Positions 1 through 12,115 of a stretch of DNA of 64,000 nucleotides are shown here, in pieces. The notes under the pieces are model-generated. The model was given only the letters and a program-made list of their open reading frames with translations. It searched no databases and was not told where the DNA came from. Made by a program: the position numbers and the translations under genes. Source of the stretch: Utricularia gibba. Taxonomy: Eukaryota > Streptophyta > Magnoliopsida > Lamiales > Lentibulariaceae. Positions within the stretch are counted from its first letter, which is position 1, and each line of letters starts with the position of its first letter. The DNA lies in the NCBI GenBank assembly GCA_002189035.1, contig NEEC01000019.1:372001-436000 (forward strand), given 5' to 3'.

Positions 1-1299
1 CTTCTTCATATCTTTATCTTATCCATGAATCTTGCAACAAATCTTCATCGTTTGACCAAGTTTTGGGTTGAGATTCGTGGCCCATCAAGTCCATAATTTG
101 GTGAGTTTTGATTTCTCCTCAAATTGATCCAAAAGTACCCTAAAAAACCACAAAATACATTTTCTCTCCAAAAAGATCAAAGTAGTGTAAAAGATACAAA
201 ATCAATTGAAAATAATGAGAAAGTAAAATCTAAGGTAAGTAAAAACAATACTCAAGAATAATGGAAGAACATGTTTTGGAACGACACAAAATCACTTATC
301 AACCTCTTCATCCTTATTTTTCCTCTTCGAACTATACAAATCCTTCAACACTTTCATTCCTTTTGGCACTTATTCCAAATAGTCCACAGCCTTCATGATT
401 ATCATAGCAGAATCCAAGGATGAAATTATAGAATAGCCTGTAACCTTCAAGGAAAAGGGGCCATTTTCTTTATCTGAATAGCAGCATGCTACTTTTCCTG
501 GCTGCATCTTGTCCTCAAAATTAATTTTAGCACTTTCTGCAACTTTGCTCTAACTAGCAAGGGTTTTTCGGTTAGGCAATTGCTTCCCACCGAAATTGGT
601 TAGTTCTGAGCTAACATTCTATCCTTGCTAAAACGAAATTGGTTGTGCTGCTTGCTAATGTGGTTGACCAAATCCTAGGTGTTGGGATTTTCAATGCTAG
701 TGCTTTTCCAACTGAAATTGTGATGACTCATAAAAACGTTAATCATTTTTTAGCCTGAAATAATCAGTTTTGTTGTTCATTTACCCCATGGAATTTTCAC
801 AGGTCACTGATTTGGAATGAACAAGAAATAAGCCTTTCACCATGTCTTTGAATTCAACAATATCTTTATCATTTCGTGCTGCTTCATCCTCCTTTAGTAC
901 TCCCATTTAATTCACTCGTTGCTGGGCTCAAGATCTAAACTGAGAATGTCTGGATTGTCCAACCATTTCCTTGATTTTCTCCCAACCTTCAGATGGAGTG
1001 AGAGTCGTCATATTGTCATGTGCAGCAAAATCTAACATATCTCATTGGGCAGCAGTCAAGCTCTTCAAAAAACATTTCACCTGCTTCAATTTATCAAATC
1101 TATGGTGTGGGCAGCTTAGAAGAAGAGTAGTAAATTTGCCCCAATACTCATGTAAAGACTCATCATAGTGTTGAAAAATATTCTTTATCTTCAAATTTCC
1201 TCACCTCTAGAGGCAGGGAAAAACTAATTTAAAAATGTTTTTTTCATTTCCATCCAACTCCTTATACTTCCAGGTTCAAGTGTGTTGAATCAAGTCTTG
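1..1299 (-). pseudogene. Ty3/gypsy gag fragment (C-terminal part), antisense and decayed
   Basis: On the minus strand this stretch reads as the middle and C-terminal part of a plant Ty3/gypsy gag protein. About 1190-1250 gives FFPASR, and about 1080-1160 gives DESLHEYW followed by a CPHH motif; both belong to the retrotransposon capsid core. About 690-740 gives a HHNFSW-like motif typical of the region after the capsid. Stops and frame changes are frequent, so it is not functional. The N-terminal half of the same gag lies at 8300-8800, separated by the forward retrotransposon at 1300-8299. The part before about 300 is less clear. Confidence 0.7.
1295..1299. repeat. Target-site duplication, left copy (TCTTG)
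   Basis: TCTTG immediately precedes the first LTR base (TG at 1300) and is repeated at 8300-8304 just after the last LTR base (CA at 8299). Five bases is the usual duplication made by gypsy integrases. The interrupted antisense gag frame is continuous again when a single copy is kept, which independently supports these boundaries. Confidence 0.8.
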
Positions 1300-2270
1300 T
1301 GCTAAACGTCATTTTCTCATTAATTTTTAGATCATTTTTATGTCTAAATGTGATTTAAGTTTTTTAGTTAGGAGTTTATAATATAAGATTTAGGTTTTTA
1401 TCTAGATTAAAGTAAGTATCACAAATCTTGTATTAGTAAGTCAATCTTCATGTCTTCTTTGAATCTAATCGGGTTCCGTATATCTTCGCACAACTATATT
1501 ACAGTTTTTCTGAAACATTCCCCTCATTCAAGATTCATTGTGTCATTGGCAACATCTGCGAGTTTTGTAGAGGAGCAAGGTGGAAAGCACCAGCTCATGC
1601 CCTTTTGGCAGGAGGGAGACAACGTATTTTCTGTAGACGAACCTCGAGATTAATCGACAGATAGTGACCTAGTATCCAGACTCATTGAGTCATTGGCAAC
1701 ATCGGGCCAAGCATGCAATTTAACTATGAGGATACATTGGTAGGACCTCTTATCTTCACGTTCATCCAAAGAGTAGCAACATCGGGCCAAGCATGCAATT
1801 CAACTGTGAGGATACGTTGGTAGGACCTTTTATCTTCACCTTCATCCAAAGAGTAGCAACATCGGGCTATTCTTATGCTTTCTTGCAAGAGAGTGTAAGG
1901 TAGGGTAGGCAATTCGTTACTCCTATAACCGAGCACTTGAGAAGATCAGAGAATAGTGAAGATGTGACAAACATAGCTAGGCAGGATTCCAATCCCCGAT
2001 CCCCGAAACATTCTCTTTATTTAAGGTTCATCGCTTACGTTTATTTTTGTTGTTTGCTTACAACCCTCTTACTTCCTTACTCAAGCTTCATCACATACGT
2101 TTCTCAGCTATTTTACTTTAACAAAACCATGTCAAATCGTGACAATTGTATTCGGTGTAACTTCGCCTTTCACTGAAAAACAACTCCCTGTGTTCGACAC
2201 CCGTATTATGCTTTCGTATTTTACGAGTTTTAAAAATATTTAAAAATTTTTGTGGAAACGACACACATCA
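1300..2270 (+). repeat. 5' LTR
   Basis: This copy begins TG and ends CACATCA, and it matches the right LTR closely from about 1436 onward. The first 136 bases align poorly with the first 325 of the right LTR, so the left part has lost or rearranged sequence. It also carries an extra 80-bp tandem duplication (1696-1775 and 1776-1855, each starting GCAACATCGGG) that the right LTR has once. Confidence 0.8.
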
Positions 2271-2276
2271 AATTTT

Positions 2277-2294
2277 TGGCACCGTTGCTGGGGA
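2277..2294 (+). other. Primer binding site for tRNA-Asp
   Basis: TGGCACCGTTGCTGGGGA lies six bases after the left LTR. It is complementary to the 3' end of plant tRNA-Asp apart from two transitions; the exact complement would read TGGCGCCGTTGCCGGGGA. It primes minus-strand DNA synthesis in this retrotransposon group. Confidence 0.8.
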
Positions 2295-3854
2295 GTTGAA
2301 TTTTTTTTTCTTATTGTTGTGTGTGTGAGTCTCATTTTCATTTTCCTATTTTTTATTTTCTTTTCTTTCCTTTTTCTTTTTTTTTTCCTTATTGTTTCTT
2401 GTTGCATGTCGTTTCCTCAACAAATTTTAAATATATAAAATGTAAAACACTAAAAAGTGTAGCACGAGTATTGATTTCAGGAAGTTGAGTTTTGCGAAAG
2501 GTGTTTTGTAGAAAACTTTCACAAATTGTCACAGATTTATAAAAGGGGGTTTTTGAGGTACAAGAAATAAAGATACAACCTAAGTAATGGATCTTGACTA
2601 CGGTACGCAGTTCCTGGGAATGAGATTCCACTTTCTTCTTTTGTCTATCCTCACCTCAGTTTTCACTAATTCCTTTCGACTAGCTGGTTATAGGAGTAAG
2701 GAATAGCCTACTCTTCCTTATACTCTGATTGACAAGGAAGCACGGGAATAGCCTCATGTGATTTCCCCTTGGGCGATTAAGAAGACAAGAGGATTGCCAT
2801 CGATTGTCTTCAAAACCGAATTGCACACGGCCCAACTATTGCCAATGACCAGTGGCGAGCTAGAGGTCACTACTCATCCACTGTTGCGGTACCTCGGTCA
2901 TAAACAATTTGCTATTTCCCTCGAACCGGTAGGGTTGAAGTTAGTGCTCTTCACCTTGATCTGCATCAAGACCCGCAAGGAGTGGCCTGCTACTCATGAG
3001 CCGTGACTAAGAGTCATTACAGAAAGAATGCAACAAAACGCATGGAAGTATGCAAAATCCAGAGTGAATTCAGCGAAGAACCAAGTTTAGTGCTCAAGAC
3101 TTGGAAGGAAGCTTCATTTATTCCCAGAAACTAAAGGGCTTTAGCCACAAAGGGCCATGAAAACAGAAACGAAATTGGAAGCTAAGTGTTCTTCCTCCCT
3201 TGGAGGAGAGGAAGAACCAAAAGTTCTAAGTACAAAGATAAATGCGAAAAAGAAGATCTGAAAATAAGTGTTCCAAGTTGACTTTATATCACTTCTCACG
3301 TGCATTAACTCCTTCTGGTCCCCTTCCCATCATTCCTTCTATCTTGCATGTGCCAACAGCTTTCCTTTGCATGCAAGTTAGCACTCAATCATTGCTGTAG
3401 ACTCTGACATGCCGTACATTAGGGGCCTTGACCAGTGTTAGTCTTCTGCCCACAATTTTTCCAAGTCACGTGCAAGGCATGAAAAGTCAGAGTCTAATCT
3501 CCTGCAACACTCCACGACTACCTCCTTACATATCTCAGTCAAAATACACGAATAAAACAAAGAAAATATATAAAAAAATAGAAAAAGAGGAATTTTCTAA
3601 TAAAATCAAACACTTAACCATAAAACTCCTAATTTGGGCAACTTAATTCTGGATAACACATAATAATACCTAATAAATATCTAGAAAATGACACTTAACA
3701 TTTCTTTTCTGGTTTCCATTTCTGCTTGGTTTTTCTTTCTTTTATGCAGCCAGGTCCACCGAGCGTTCTTCCAAATCTGAGATTTTATCGAGAAGTTCTA
3801 TATCCTTTGTAATAAGAGGTGGAACAAACCTTTCTTTCAAAAAAGAGAAAATAG
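2295..3854 (+). other. Retrotransposon leader, no coding sequence seen
   Basis: A pyrimidine-rich tract (about 2310-2400) follows the primer site. The rest has no extended open frame and no recognised protein similarity. It is treated as the untranslated leader of the LTR element. Confidence 0.5.
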
Positions 3855-5160
3855 ATGTCCTATTCAGCCACTGGAGACATCATGGCAGCATATGTACCCG
3901 TCGGAGTACCCACGGTGCATGAGACTCAAGGAGAACAACCCCATGGAAACTTCCCAATGCTACCTCTTGCTAACCATGGACTACATTATGGACCATCAAG
4001 GAAGAAATCACTACTAATCATTCAAACTGCATCTTATGCATCATCCTTGACAGAGAAGAATACTATGAGCTACATACATACTTATTCCAAACACTTCCAA
4101 AGTTTGTTGGAAGGGAAAATGGTTCAATTATTCACAAAGAATAAACCTATGTGAATTGCACATGGCTTGTGCATCCTTGTGCCCCAAGTCAAGCTTAGAG
4201 TGTTTCCCTTCAATCTTACCAAACAAGCTTTGGAGTGGCTCTATGGACTCCCTTCATCATCTATCGCCTAATGGGAGCAAATGGTTCAAAAATTCTTGGA
4301 TAGCTATGCACCACTAGGAAGTGCTTCAGCCAAAAAGAGAGTCTTGACTACCATGATGTAGAGTGAAGGAAAAAACTTGTAGGAGTATTATGATCGTTTC
4401 GACAAAATTTACAATTCCTACCCTCAAGATGGACTCATTGAAGGCCAGATCTTGCAGCATCTCCATGAAGGATTGACTCCTATAATCCATGAACAAATGG
4501 ATGCCGCTTGTAATGGATCATTATTAGAGAACCGTCACAGTACTGATGCTCGAAGACTCATTGAACAAATGGCTGCTAATTTCTATTCCACAGCCAATCA
4601 TTATGATAACTCCTACAGACCACCTAGAGGAAATGTTGGAACAACAAAAGTAGTCTATGGAGTGGACAACTAAGAAGTATTGGCTCAACTTGCAGCAATG
4701 AGTGATACATTGAAGTTTAGTCTTCAAGCCTTGTTTCAACAAAAGGAAGGATATCAAGGAGCCTCAAGCTCAATGCCATCTCACATTGATCGAGGACCAA
4801 GAGTTCATGAAATGCAAGTGGAAGAGGTCAATGCCTTCTTATCAGAACCAAGGAGGGACGTACAACTATGGAAATTATAAGATGCCTCAAAGAGACCATC
4901 CTGGTTTTTGCTGGAGACAGCCAACATCTCCTGGTCAAGCACCATCATTAGGGAACCCATCTAGCATACCTCAGAAGACTATCATTGGACCATCTCAACC
5001 ACTACAAATAACTGGACCTTCAGAGCGACACATGGTTTTTATGTACCAACCAAACCACAGTTTGAAGGCTATGTGAAATCTCTCACTGAAAGCACCTCTA
5101 AGATGCATGCTGAGCAGAGGGACATGAAGGGCCAAATCACAAGTACTCAAGGCTAGATTA
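3855..5160 (+). pseudogene. gag pseudogene of the Athila-like element
   Basis: The plus-strand frames contain typical gypsy gag blocks. Near 4175-4250 there is FPFNLTKQALEWLYGLPS, near 4280-4305 QKFLDSYAPLGS, and near 4445-4560 a segment LQHLHEGLTPIIHEQMDAAC followed by the ALIEQMA-type ending of the capsid domain. Several stops (for example after SSSIA and near 4360) and frame changes interrupt it. The last part is low-complexity Pro/Gln-rich sequence. It should make no functional capsid. Confidence 0.75.
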
Positions 5161-7131
5161 CTCAACTTGCCCAAGCAATGAACCGTTTGGAAATGAAAAG
5201 AGGATTGTATTCATAGCCAGTGTAAAATCAGAGCATATCAACCCCATCTCACTGAGAAGTGGAACGGACCTACCAAACCCTTATTCATGGTTCACAAACA
5301 AGGTGGACAGATCCAAAGAAAAGGAGCTGGAGATCATGGATAGTGATTCTGATGTCGACGAAGAGATTATTTGTGAGCATCTCGATGGCTCACCAGTCTA
5401 GAGCACTGTTGTTTCAAAGCCACCTAAAGTTGCTAAGAGGAAGGAGCCAAGTGAGGTTCCTCAAACCAAGCCATTGATCATACCACCACCCTTCACGATG
5501 TGGCTTTGAATATGGAACAAGGACAAGAAAGGACTAAAAGTTTTTATGGAGATGATAAAGAAAGTAAATGTTTCTCTTCCTCTTCTTCATATGATTGAAC
5601 AGGTCCCTAAGTATACCAAGTTGCTGAAGAACCTATGTGACACGACGAAGAAAACAAAAGTGGAACAAGAAGTGATCCCTTTATTTGATCGAAAACAATT
5701 CAGTAGCTATGTGTGACCTTGGTGCCTCAGTCAATGTTATGTCTAGATCCCTTTATTTGTCTCTTACATCTAAGTTTGGTAAACATGAACTAACGAATGT
5801 TGTATGCCAACTAGCAAATAGATCATAAGTTATACAAACTGGTAGAATTGAGGATGTTTTTGTTCATGTTAAGGATTTAGTTTTTCCAACTAACTGTTTG
5901 GTTACTCCTATGGAGAGTGATGATCCTAAGGTTTCGGAGTCCAACATTTTGAGATGATCATTCATGACTACTGTAGGCACAAAGATTGATGTTCAAGCAG
6001 CTACCATCAGTCTTCGATTTGATGGACAGGTGCTGGACTTCAGTCTTGACAAATCCATGAAGCATCCTGATCAGATCGGTGAGATACATGCGATTTCCAC
6101 ATGCAAAACTAACACTGTTCACTATGCGATGATCCATGAAAAGGGGCCTGAATCTAAATCAGACAAAGAAATTTCTCAATCAGAAGATTTTTCTCTTGCT
6201 GATCTTGAAGTTTTCCATCATTTAAATAATCCGTCTGATGAACCCGATTTTCAAGATATTTCTTTTCTTAACTTGGAAACCCCTAGCAAGCTGCTAGTGC
6301 CTTCCATTATTCGAGCACTAATCATTAGAAATACTTGTTCCTTGGTGATGATGAAACCCTGCCTATTATTGTTTCTAGTTCACTAACCTTGGAATAGGAG
6401 GAGAAGCTCAAGGTTGTGCTTCAACAGCACAAACAAGTGATTGGTTGGACTTTAGCTGACATCAAGGGAATAAACCCTTCTATTTGCACTCACATGATTT
6501 ACCTAAAGGATGGGACAAGGCTCATCCAACAGCCACAGAGTAGATTTTGAAGCTGTTATCCACAGGTATCATTTATCCTATCTCTGACAGTGAATGGGTT
6601 AGTCCTGTGTAGGTTGTTCCGAAGAAGATTGGTATTACGGTGATGAGCAATGAACAAGGGGAACTTATTCCCACATGAGTGCAGAATGGTTGGAGGATGT
6701 GTGTAGACTATCGCAAGCTGAATTTCACCACCAGGAAATACCACTCTTCCCTTCCTTTTATAGACAAAATGCTTGAACTACTTACAGGGAAGAGCCATTA
6801 TTGTTGCTTGGATAGATACTTCGGTTTCCACCAAATTCCCATGGCTCTCGAGAATCAATTCAAGGTAGTGTTTGTTTGCCCTTTTGGAACTTCTTCCTAT
6901 CATAGGATGCCATTTGGACTATGCAATGCATCTGCCACTTTCCAAAGATGCATGGCGAGTGTCTTTTCGAAGTATATGGAAGAAATAATTGAGGTTTTCA
7001 GGGATGATTTCACTATTTATGGTAATAGTTTTGATGAATACTTAGGAAATTTGTCTTTGATTTTGAAAAGATGTGTTGAGGCTAAAAATAGAAGGCGATA
7101 CATGCAGTTAGACGGGAATAGGTTACCTTAG
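5160..7131 (+). pseudogene. protease-reverse transcriptase pseudogene, 3' truncated
   Basis: Near 5700-5750 the frame reads CDLGASVNVMS, the retroviral-type aspartic protease active site region (DLGAS). Near 6435-6500 it reads GWTLADIKGINPSICTHMI, the block before reverse transcriptase in plant gypsy elements. From 6679 it reads WRMCVDYRKLN, then GFHQIPMA and FGLCNASATFQRCM, which are reverse transcriptase motifs. The catalytic YVDD-type box is absent; the corresponding place reads FRDDFTIYG. The frame ends shortly after, so RNase H and integrase are deleted. Stops are present upstream (for example at 6547). Confidence 0.85.
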
Positions 7132-7221
7132 TCATGCATCATGCGTTAGGTACTACTAGAACTATCTGTTTAGGGTTTATTTTTTTTCATACTTGATTTC
7201 CGAAAGATTGCACATGCCTAA

Positions 7222-8299
7222 TGATGAGCCTTGACGTCCGGTACACGAGAGTCTCTGATCGATGAAATCATTAACGTACCAGTGTCAAAGCAAATGCTTT
7301 CTTGCAAGTCACTCCAATTCATAGCAAGACCAAAAGAACACAAAAAATCAGACGAAAAAGTTCATTTCAGTTCAGTTCAAACAATTCAGAATTCGAGTTT
7401 TAGTTTAGACTTTGTTTTATCTCTTAATAGGATTTTTCCTCTAGCTTCTCTTTACAACCTACTTTCATTTTCTTTAGCTTGTATGGCCATTCGTTGTTAG
7501 AAACATCTGTTTCTGGGTTGGGATACTCCTAGATCTATGTTTTGTAAGTCAATCTTCATTTCTTCTTTGAATCTGATCGGGTTTCATATGTCTTCACGCA
7601 ACTATGTTATAGTCTTTCTGTAACAATCCCCTTATTCAAGATTTATGGTTAGCTGATCATTAACTGCGAGTTTTGAAGAGGAGCAAGGTGGAAAACACCA
7701 ACTCATGCCTTTTTGGCAGGAGGGAGACAACGTATTTTCTGTAGACGAACCTCGAGATTAATCGACAGATAGTGACCTAGTATCTAGACTCATTGAGTCA
7801 TTGGCAACATCGGGCCAAGCATGCAATTCAACTGTGAGGATACGTTGGTAAGACCTCTTATCTTCACCTTCATCCAAAGAGTAGCAACGTCGGGCTATTC
7901 TTATGCCTTCTTGCAAGAGAGTGTAAGGTAGGGTAGGCAATTCGTTACTCCTATAACCGAGTACTTAAGAAGATCAGAGAATAGTGAAGATGTGACAAAC
8001 GTAGCTAGGCAGGATTCCAATCCCCGATCCCCGAAACATTTCCTTTATTTAAGGTTCATCGCTTACGTTTATTTTTGTTGTTTGCTTACAACCCTCTTAC
8101 TTTCTTACTCAAGCTTCATCACTTACGTTTCTCGTCTATTTTACTTTACAAAAACCATTTACAAACCGTGAAAATTGTATTCGGTGTAAATTTGCATTTC
8201 ACTGAAAAATAACTCTATGTGTTTGACACCTGTACTACGCTTTTGTGTTTTACGAGTTTTAAAAATATTTAAATTTTTTTATGAAAACAAAACGCATCA
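7222..8299 (+). repeat. 3' LTR
   Basis: The repeat begins TGATGAG and ends CGCATCA, so it has the short inverted ends TGATG/CATCA. It is 1078 bases long and matches the left LTR from 7547 onward. It has a single copy of the 80-bp block that is doubled in the left LTR. Confidence 0.85.
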
Positions 8300-8304
8300 T
8301 CTTG
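8300..8304. repeat. Target-site duplication, right copy (TCTTG)
   Basis: TCTTG directly follows the right LTR and matches 1295-1299. Confidence 0.8.
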
Positions 8305-8800
8305 GCATGTACTTCAAGAATGAATTGGAAAACTCTAAGCAATAAAGTCATCCTCAATTACATCCTTCGGTCTTAGCGCAGCTCCAATAACAATGCAATT
8401 ATCAATGTGAATGAGGGGATCCTCATTCTTGTTCCCATAGTATTTAGGAAACACATCAAGAGTTCCTAGCCTTTTGTGGTAGGGAAGACTATGCAATTTC
8501 CTCATTAAGTGTGGTCCAGTGACTCACACTCTCCAATGGTCTTCTTCAAAATGTTCACAAACTACTGATTGTTCAGTGGGTTGTCAACCATCTCAATAGC
8601 TCTCAATTTAGCCTTTTGTTGATGTTGTTTGTGCTTCTTTCTTAGTAATTTTTCGGTGCTCTCAATCTCCAAATCTATGGGTTCAAGTGGACCTACAAAA
8701 GAGCATAAATGCATTAACAACAGAGAAATTAACAGACACCATTCCCTAGCAACACCGTCATTTTGATGAACGTTGAAACAAATGCTAAATGTCATGGTCT
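8300..8800 (-). pseudogene. Ty3/gypsy gag fragment (N-terminal part), antisense
   Basis: On the minus strand about 8370-8470 reads FPKYYGNKNEDPLIHIDN, the start of the gypsy gag capsid core. About 8305-8345 reads RVFQFILEVHAKT, the next block. The continuation (LEPGSI.SW) is found at 1230-1299, on the other side of the inserted element. The tryptophan expected after AKT is a stop codon. Beyond 8800 a motif like the start of a retrotransposon leader (CAAGGGTCGAATTCACA near 8883) suggests that the older element extends further right, but I cannot place its end. Confidence 0.7.
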
Positions 8801-8804
8801 ATCA

Positions 8805-10242
8805 TGTTCAATTCATCACAATAAATTTATAAACTGAGCTATTCTATTATATAAATCATAGAAATTAATTTAGTATGATAAGCAAGGGTCGAATTCACAA
8901 TGAATGATTGTAATTTCTCAAAGTCTTTTATATTTACTTAAAACAGAGGATTTCTGAGAGTTTAGATCTTATATGCATTGGACATAAAATAACAGCAGTT
9001 GAAATGAACAAGTTAAAGGGGTGAAGAAAGACAGAAAATAATTGGAATGTATAGAAATTATAAAGTGGAGGTAACTTGGCTGGATTTTGCACCAAAATGT
9101 AACTTTTGTGTCACTCGAGAAAGTCCATAAGCTTAAACCCTGTTTTATCACACCCAAAAACAGAGTAAAAAATTGAGGGAAGAGTGAATGACATAGTAAT
9201 CTTAAAACTAAGGACAAAGAACTGAAACAAATCAAACTTATCAACGCAAAAAGTGCACTTCCAGTAGTCACTCTTATGTTGTTAAGACTTAGAAACAAAT
9301 GAAAAAGAAACATTTGAGTTTTCGGCTAAATTATTGTAAATTGAACCTATTTTTACAACAAACACATTACCATGACTAAATGTACAAAAGGAAGCAATTA
9401 AGCATACGAAACAATATTTTAGCCTATAAAACACATCTAAAACACATACAAAAATATAATAAAAACAGTGTTATCAATCGCTTATCCATACTTTATTTTT
9501 TTATATATATAACACAAAAATTAATAGGAGTCCCTCCAAATTCCAATAACATGTTGATAATAAGTTTGATAATATTTACAGTATACTAATTTTTTTCTCA
9601 TCATGATTAAAATGATCATAACAAATAATTTTTTTTTTAGTAAAAGAAGAACCTTCAACATGATTTTCTTGACTAAAATCTTAGGATTCATCTAATAGTT
9701 CAATAAACTGATTTTGCAAAACTGATTTATTATTGGATTTATCTATATATTTAATAATATTAAATTTTTGAAAATTCAAATGTAATAAAAATTTTCTATT
9801 TTAATATTCTAAAAAACTCCAATAATACAAAAAAATTAAATTTAACAATCATACTACCTAAAATCACACACAATGATAATAAAAAAGCATAGATTCATGA
9901 AAATCAAAGTAATATGCAATTAACTTGCGAAATAGGATAAGAATATGAATTAAAATAGTATACGAATAACAAGCAAAATATTAACCAAAATAAGGAAAAA
10001 CAAACGAAATAATCATAGGAACTAGAAAGCCTCAGTGCTAGTGACACAATTATATCAATCAAAGGTTTAGATTTTAGTCAAGTTTGAAATATAATAAAAA
10101 ATTGAAAATTACAAGACGAGAGTGAGCAATAGAAAAATAGATATTGGAAATTGATGATGAAACTTATCTTTGATTAATCAAAACAAGAATGAAGAAATGG
10201 GGATCGTGAATGACATCAAAATCTAATATTTAAATTTGCAAG

Positions 10243-10273
<31 letters not shown>

Positions 10274-10540
10274 TAAAATATGAGTTAATTCAAATGAAGT
10301 TCAAGTAAAAAATAATTGACTAGATCGAATACGAGTCAATCATATTCATTCCGTATGAATCAACCTGCAAGTCATTCGGTTAAACTCATAATCGTGCCCA
10401 AGGCTAATTTAGATAAAATAGCAACAAATTAATATATCATGTTTAATTATTTAAGATGAAGATGAGGAATGCGATGGGCTCTCGCAGACCACTTCACTTT
10501 AGCTGCTCTTTTAAAAATTAAAATACATGCTGCGAACGTT
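8805..10540. other. AT-rich intergenic DNA with a (TA)n tract
   Basis: No supported gene is visible. A TA dinucleotide run occupies about 10242-10271. 8805-9350 may be residual sequence of the older antisense retrotransposon. Confidence 0.6.
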
Positions 10541-10587
10541 TTTAGACAAGGCAGAAAACATTTTACAGGCGCCAAACTACTTTCAAC

Positions 10588-12115
10588 TCAGAGATCGACA
10601 AATGAGGCATGATGGACGCATATAAACCACTTACCATCAATCTTCTCAAACACGTTGGTGACGAAGTGTCTGCCCCAGCTGCTGGCTCCCTTTGTCTTAA
10701 CCATTTCAATGCAGGTGACATAACCCACATCGCCTCTAACATGAACCTGAACATCCTTTGTCTGGATATCCAGCGGGAACTCGTAGTCTGCCCACACGAA
10801 TTCCCAACTCCCCATCACTAGATCGTAGCCAGAAATGCCGCTCACACCAGGGTGTACAACACAGACGTTTGCATTCTTCGACCAGAGAGCTTGCATGGAA
10901 GCTAGATCGCCGGTTCTGAATGAATTGTAGAATCTTTCATTTGCGGCAAGAATAGCAGATCGTCTGTCCTGGTGGAGAAGTCTGATGCTGTCTCGGATTT
11001 TGGCTGCTTGCACGTAGTTCTCTTCTTGGATGGCGGTTGAAAGTTGTTGCTCCAGAGTGTTTTCATTGTGTAAGATGCTTTCACCACTCAATGTTCCACC
11101 AGACTCTTCTCTAGTGACTTTGCAGGACCCTAGTGAACGTGATCTCGTTGCTTGGTTGAAAGCCACTGCTCTGAAAAGGTGAACAGCTAAATTTGATTCC
11201 TAGACATACCATGCGATGCAAAGTAGAGGGGCACTATGATACATCATCAAAAGACAGCAAAGATAAAAATTATCCTTGTTTCCACAGCAAGAAATACCAC
11301 AAAAAGTGGTGGGAAAGCATGCATACCTCGGTGTTGCACCATATGAAATTGATAGAGAATCTCCAAGAACCCTTAAACTCCTATCATGAAGTAAAGTGGA
11401 ATTCTTGTGACACGGAATATTGTAATACTGAACAATGCTGCCGCTCGGATGCCACCGTTCTCTAGCATCTAGGGTTACCTGCAATAACACCGGGAAGCAG
11501 CACATCTTGATTTAGTCAAGAGAGTAAATGAACAAAAAAATAAAACAAGAAAACCCAAAGTCTCTATTTTGCAAGGTAAAACATTTAAACCAAGTGCCTA
11601 TTGGCATCCATCAATATGGTGTGAGAGAATAATCAACGCCAGCAAGCCACTGCCTTTGGGCTATCTATTCTACCGCAACAAGTGAATCGAATCAAACAAT
11701 CAGAGGAGCAGGAAACAATCTAACAACGAATGGAAAAAGTCTAAATGAAATCAAAAGCAGAAAACTCTCTCTATTTCTTCATATCCAAGGCTCTCAATTT
11801 CCTTTCGTTGAAGTTGCAGGACCTAATAAAACTACAACCCTATTCTATGACCAAAAAAAAACGTGGGAAGACCAAATCAAATATCAGACTACTTAATGCA
11901 AAAAAGATTACCCTAAAATCCAATCACACAATCAGGGGAGAAAAAGACGCGCCTACGAAGTCGATCAAATGTTCCGGAAAGCAAATCAATCTCAAATCCA
12001 AAAAAACATGATAAACAAATTTCACCATCTCATTACATACCCCGTCGTGAGATTCGCGGCCTCGTCGATGCGTCCGAGGCTTGAAATGCAACGTCGTGAG
12101 ATTCACGGCCTCCAT
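10588..12115 (-). CDS. NTF2/SnoaL-like domain protein with UVR motif
   Basis: Three exons join in frame (12115-12041, 11478-11327, 11170-10588) to give 269 residues. Donors GTATGT and GTATGC and acceptors TTGCAG and TTTCAG support the joins. After a basic, Ser/Thr/Arg-containing N-terminus, possibly an organelle transit peptide, residues about 114-140 form a UVR motif (LEQQLSTAIQEEN.VQAAKIRDSI), as in UvrB/UvrC and Clp-related plant proteins. Residues about 148-269 form an NTF2/SnoaL-like fold with RFYNSFRTGDLASMQALW, VVHPGVSGISGYD and a final WFICVHHAS. Members of this plant family are annotated as nuclear transport factor 2 family proteins, but the fold is generic and no substrate can be inferred. 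An in-frame ATG at 12130 would add five residues. The frame continues upstream of 11166 with GTG, not ATG, so the last exon is not a gene on its own. Confidence 0.85.

Larger units (their letters stand above)
1300..8299 (+). mobile_element. Truncated Athila-like Ty3/gypsy LTR retrotransposon
   Basis: The element is about 7 kb with LTRs at 1300-2270 and 7222-8299, a primer binding site matching tRNA-Asp directly after the left LTR, and a gag-protease-reverse transcriptase order on the plus strand. Reverse transcriptase breaks off near 7090. RNase H, integrase and any envelope-like region are missing, and the sequence passes into the right LTR within about 130 bases. Both coding regions carry many stops. 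Clear divergence between the two LTRs points to an old insertion. Athila-like is inferred from the tRNA-Asp primer site and the style of the reverse transcriptase; a phylogeny was not possible. Confidence 0.85.

Noticed and set aside
8969-9313. 114-codon minus-strand frame rich in Leu/Phe/Ser
   Set aside because: Low-complexity translation of AT-rich sequence next to a decayed retrotransposon. No domain is recognised.
10242-10271. TA dinucleotide run as a regulatory element
   Set aside because: Simple microsatellite. TA runs are frequent in plant intergenic DNA.
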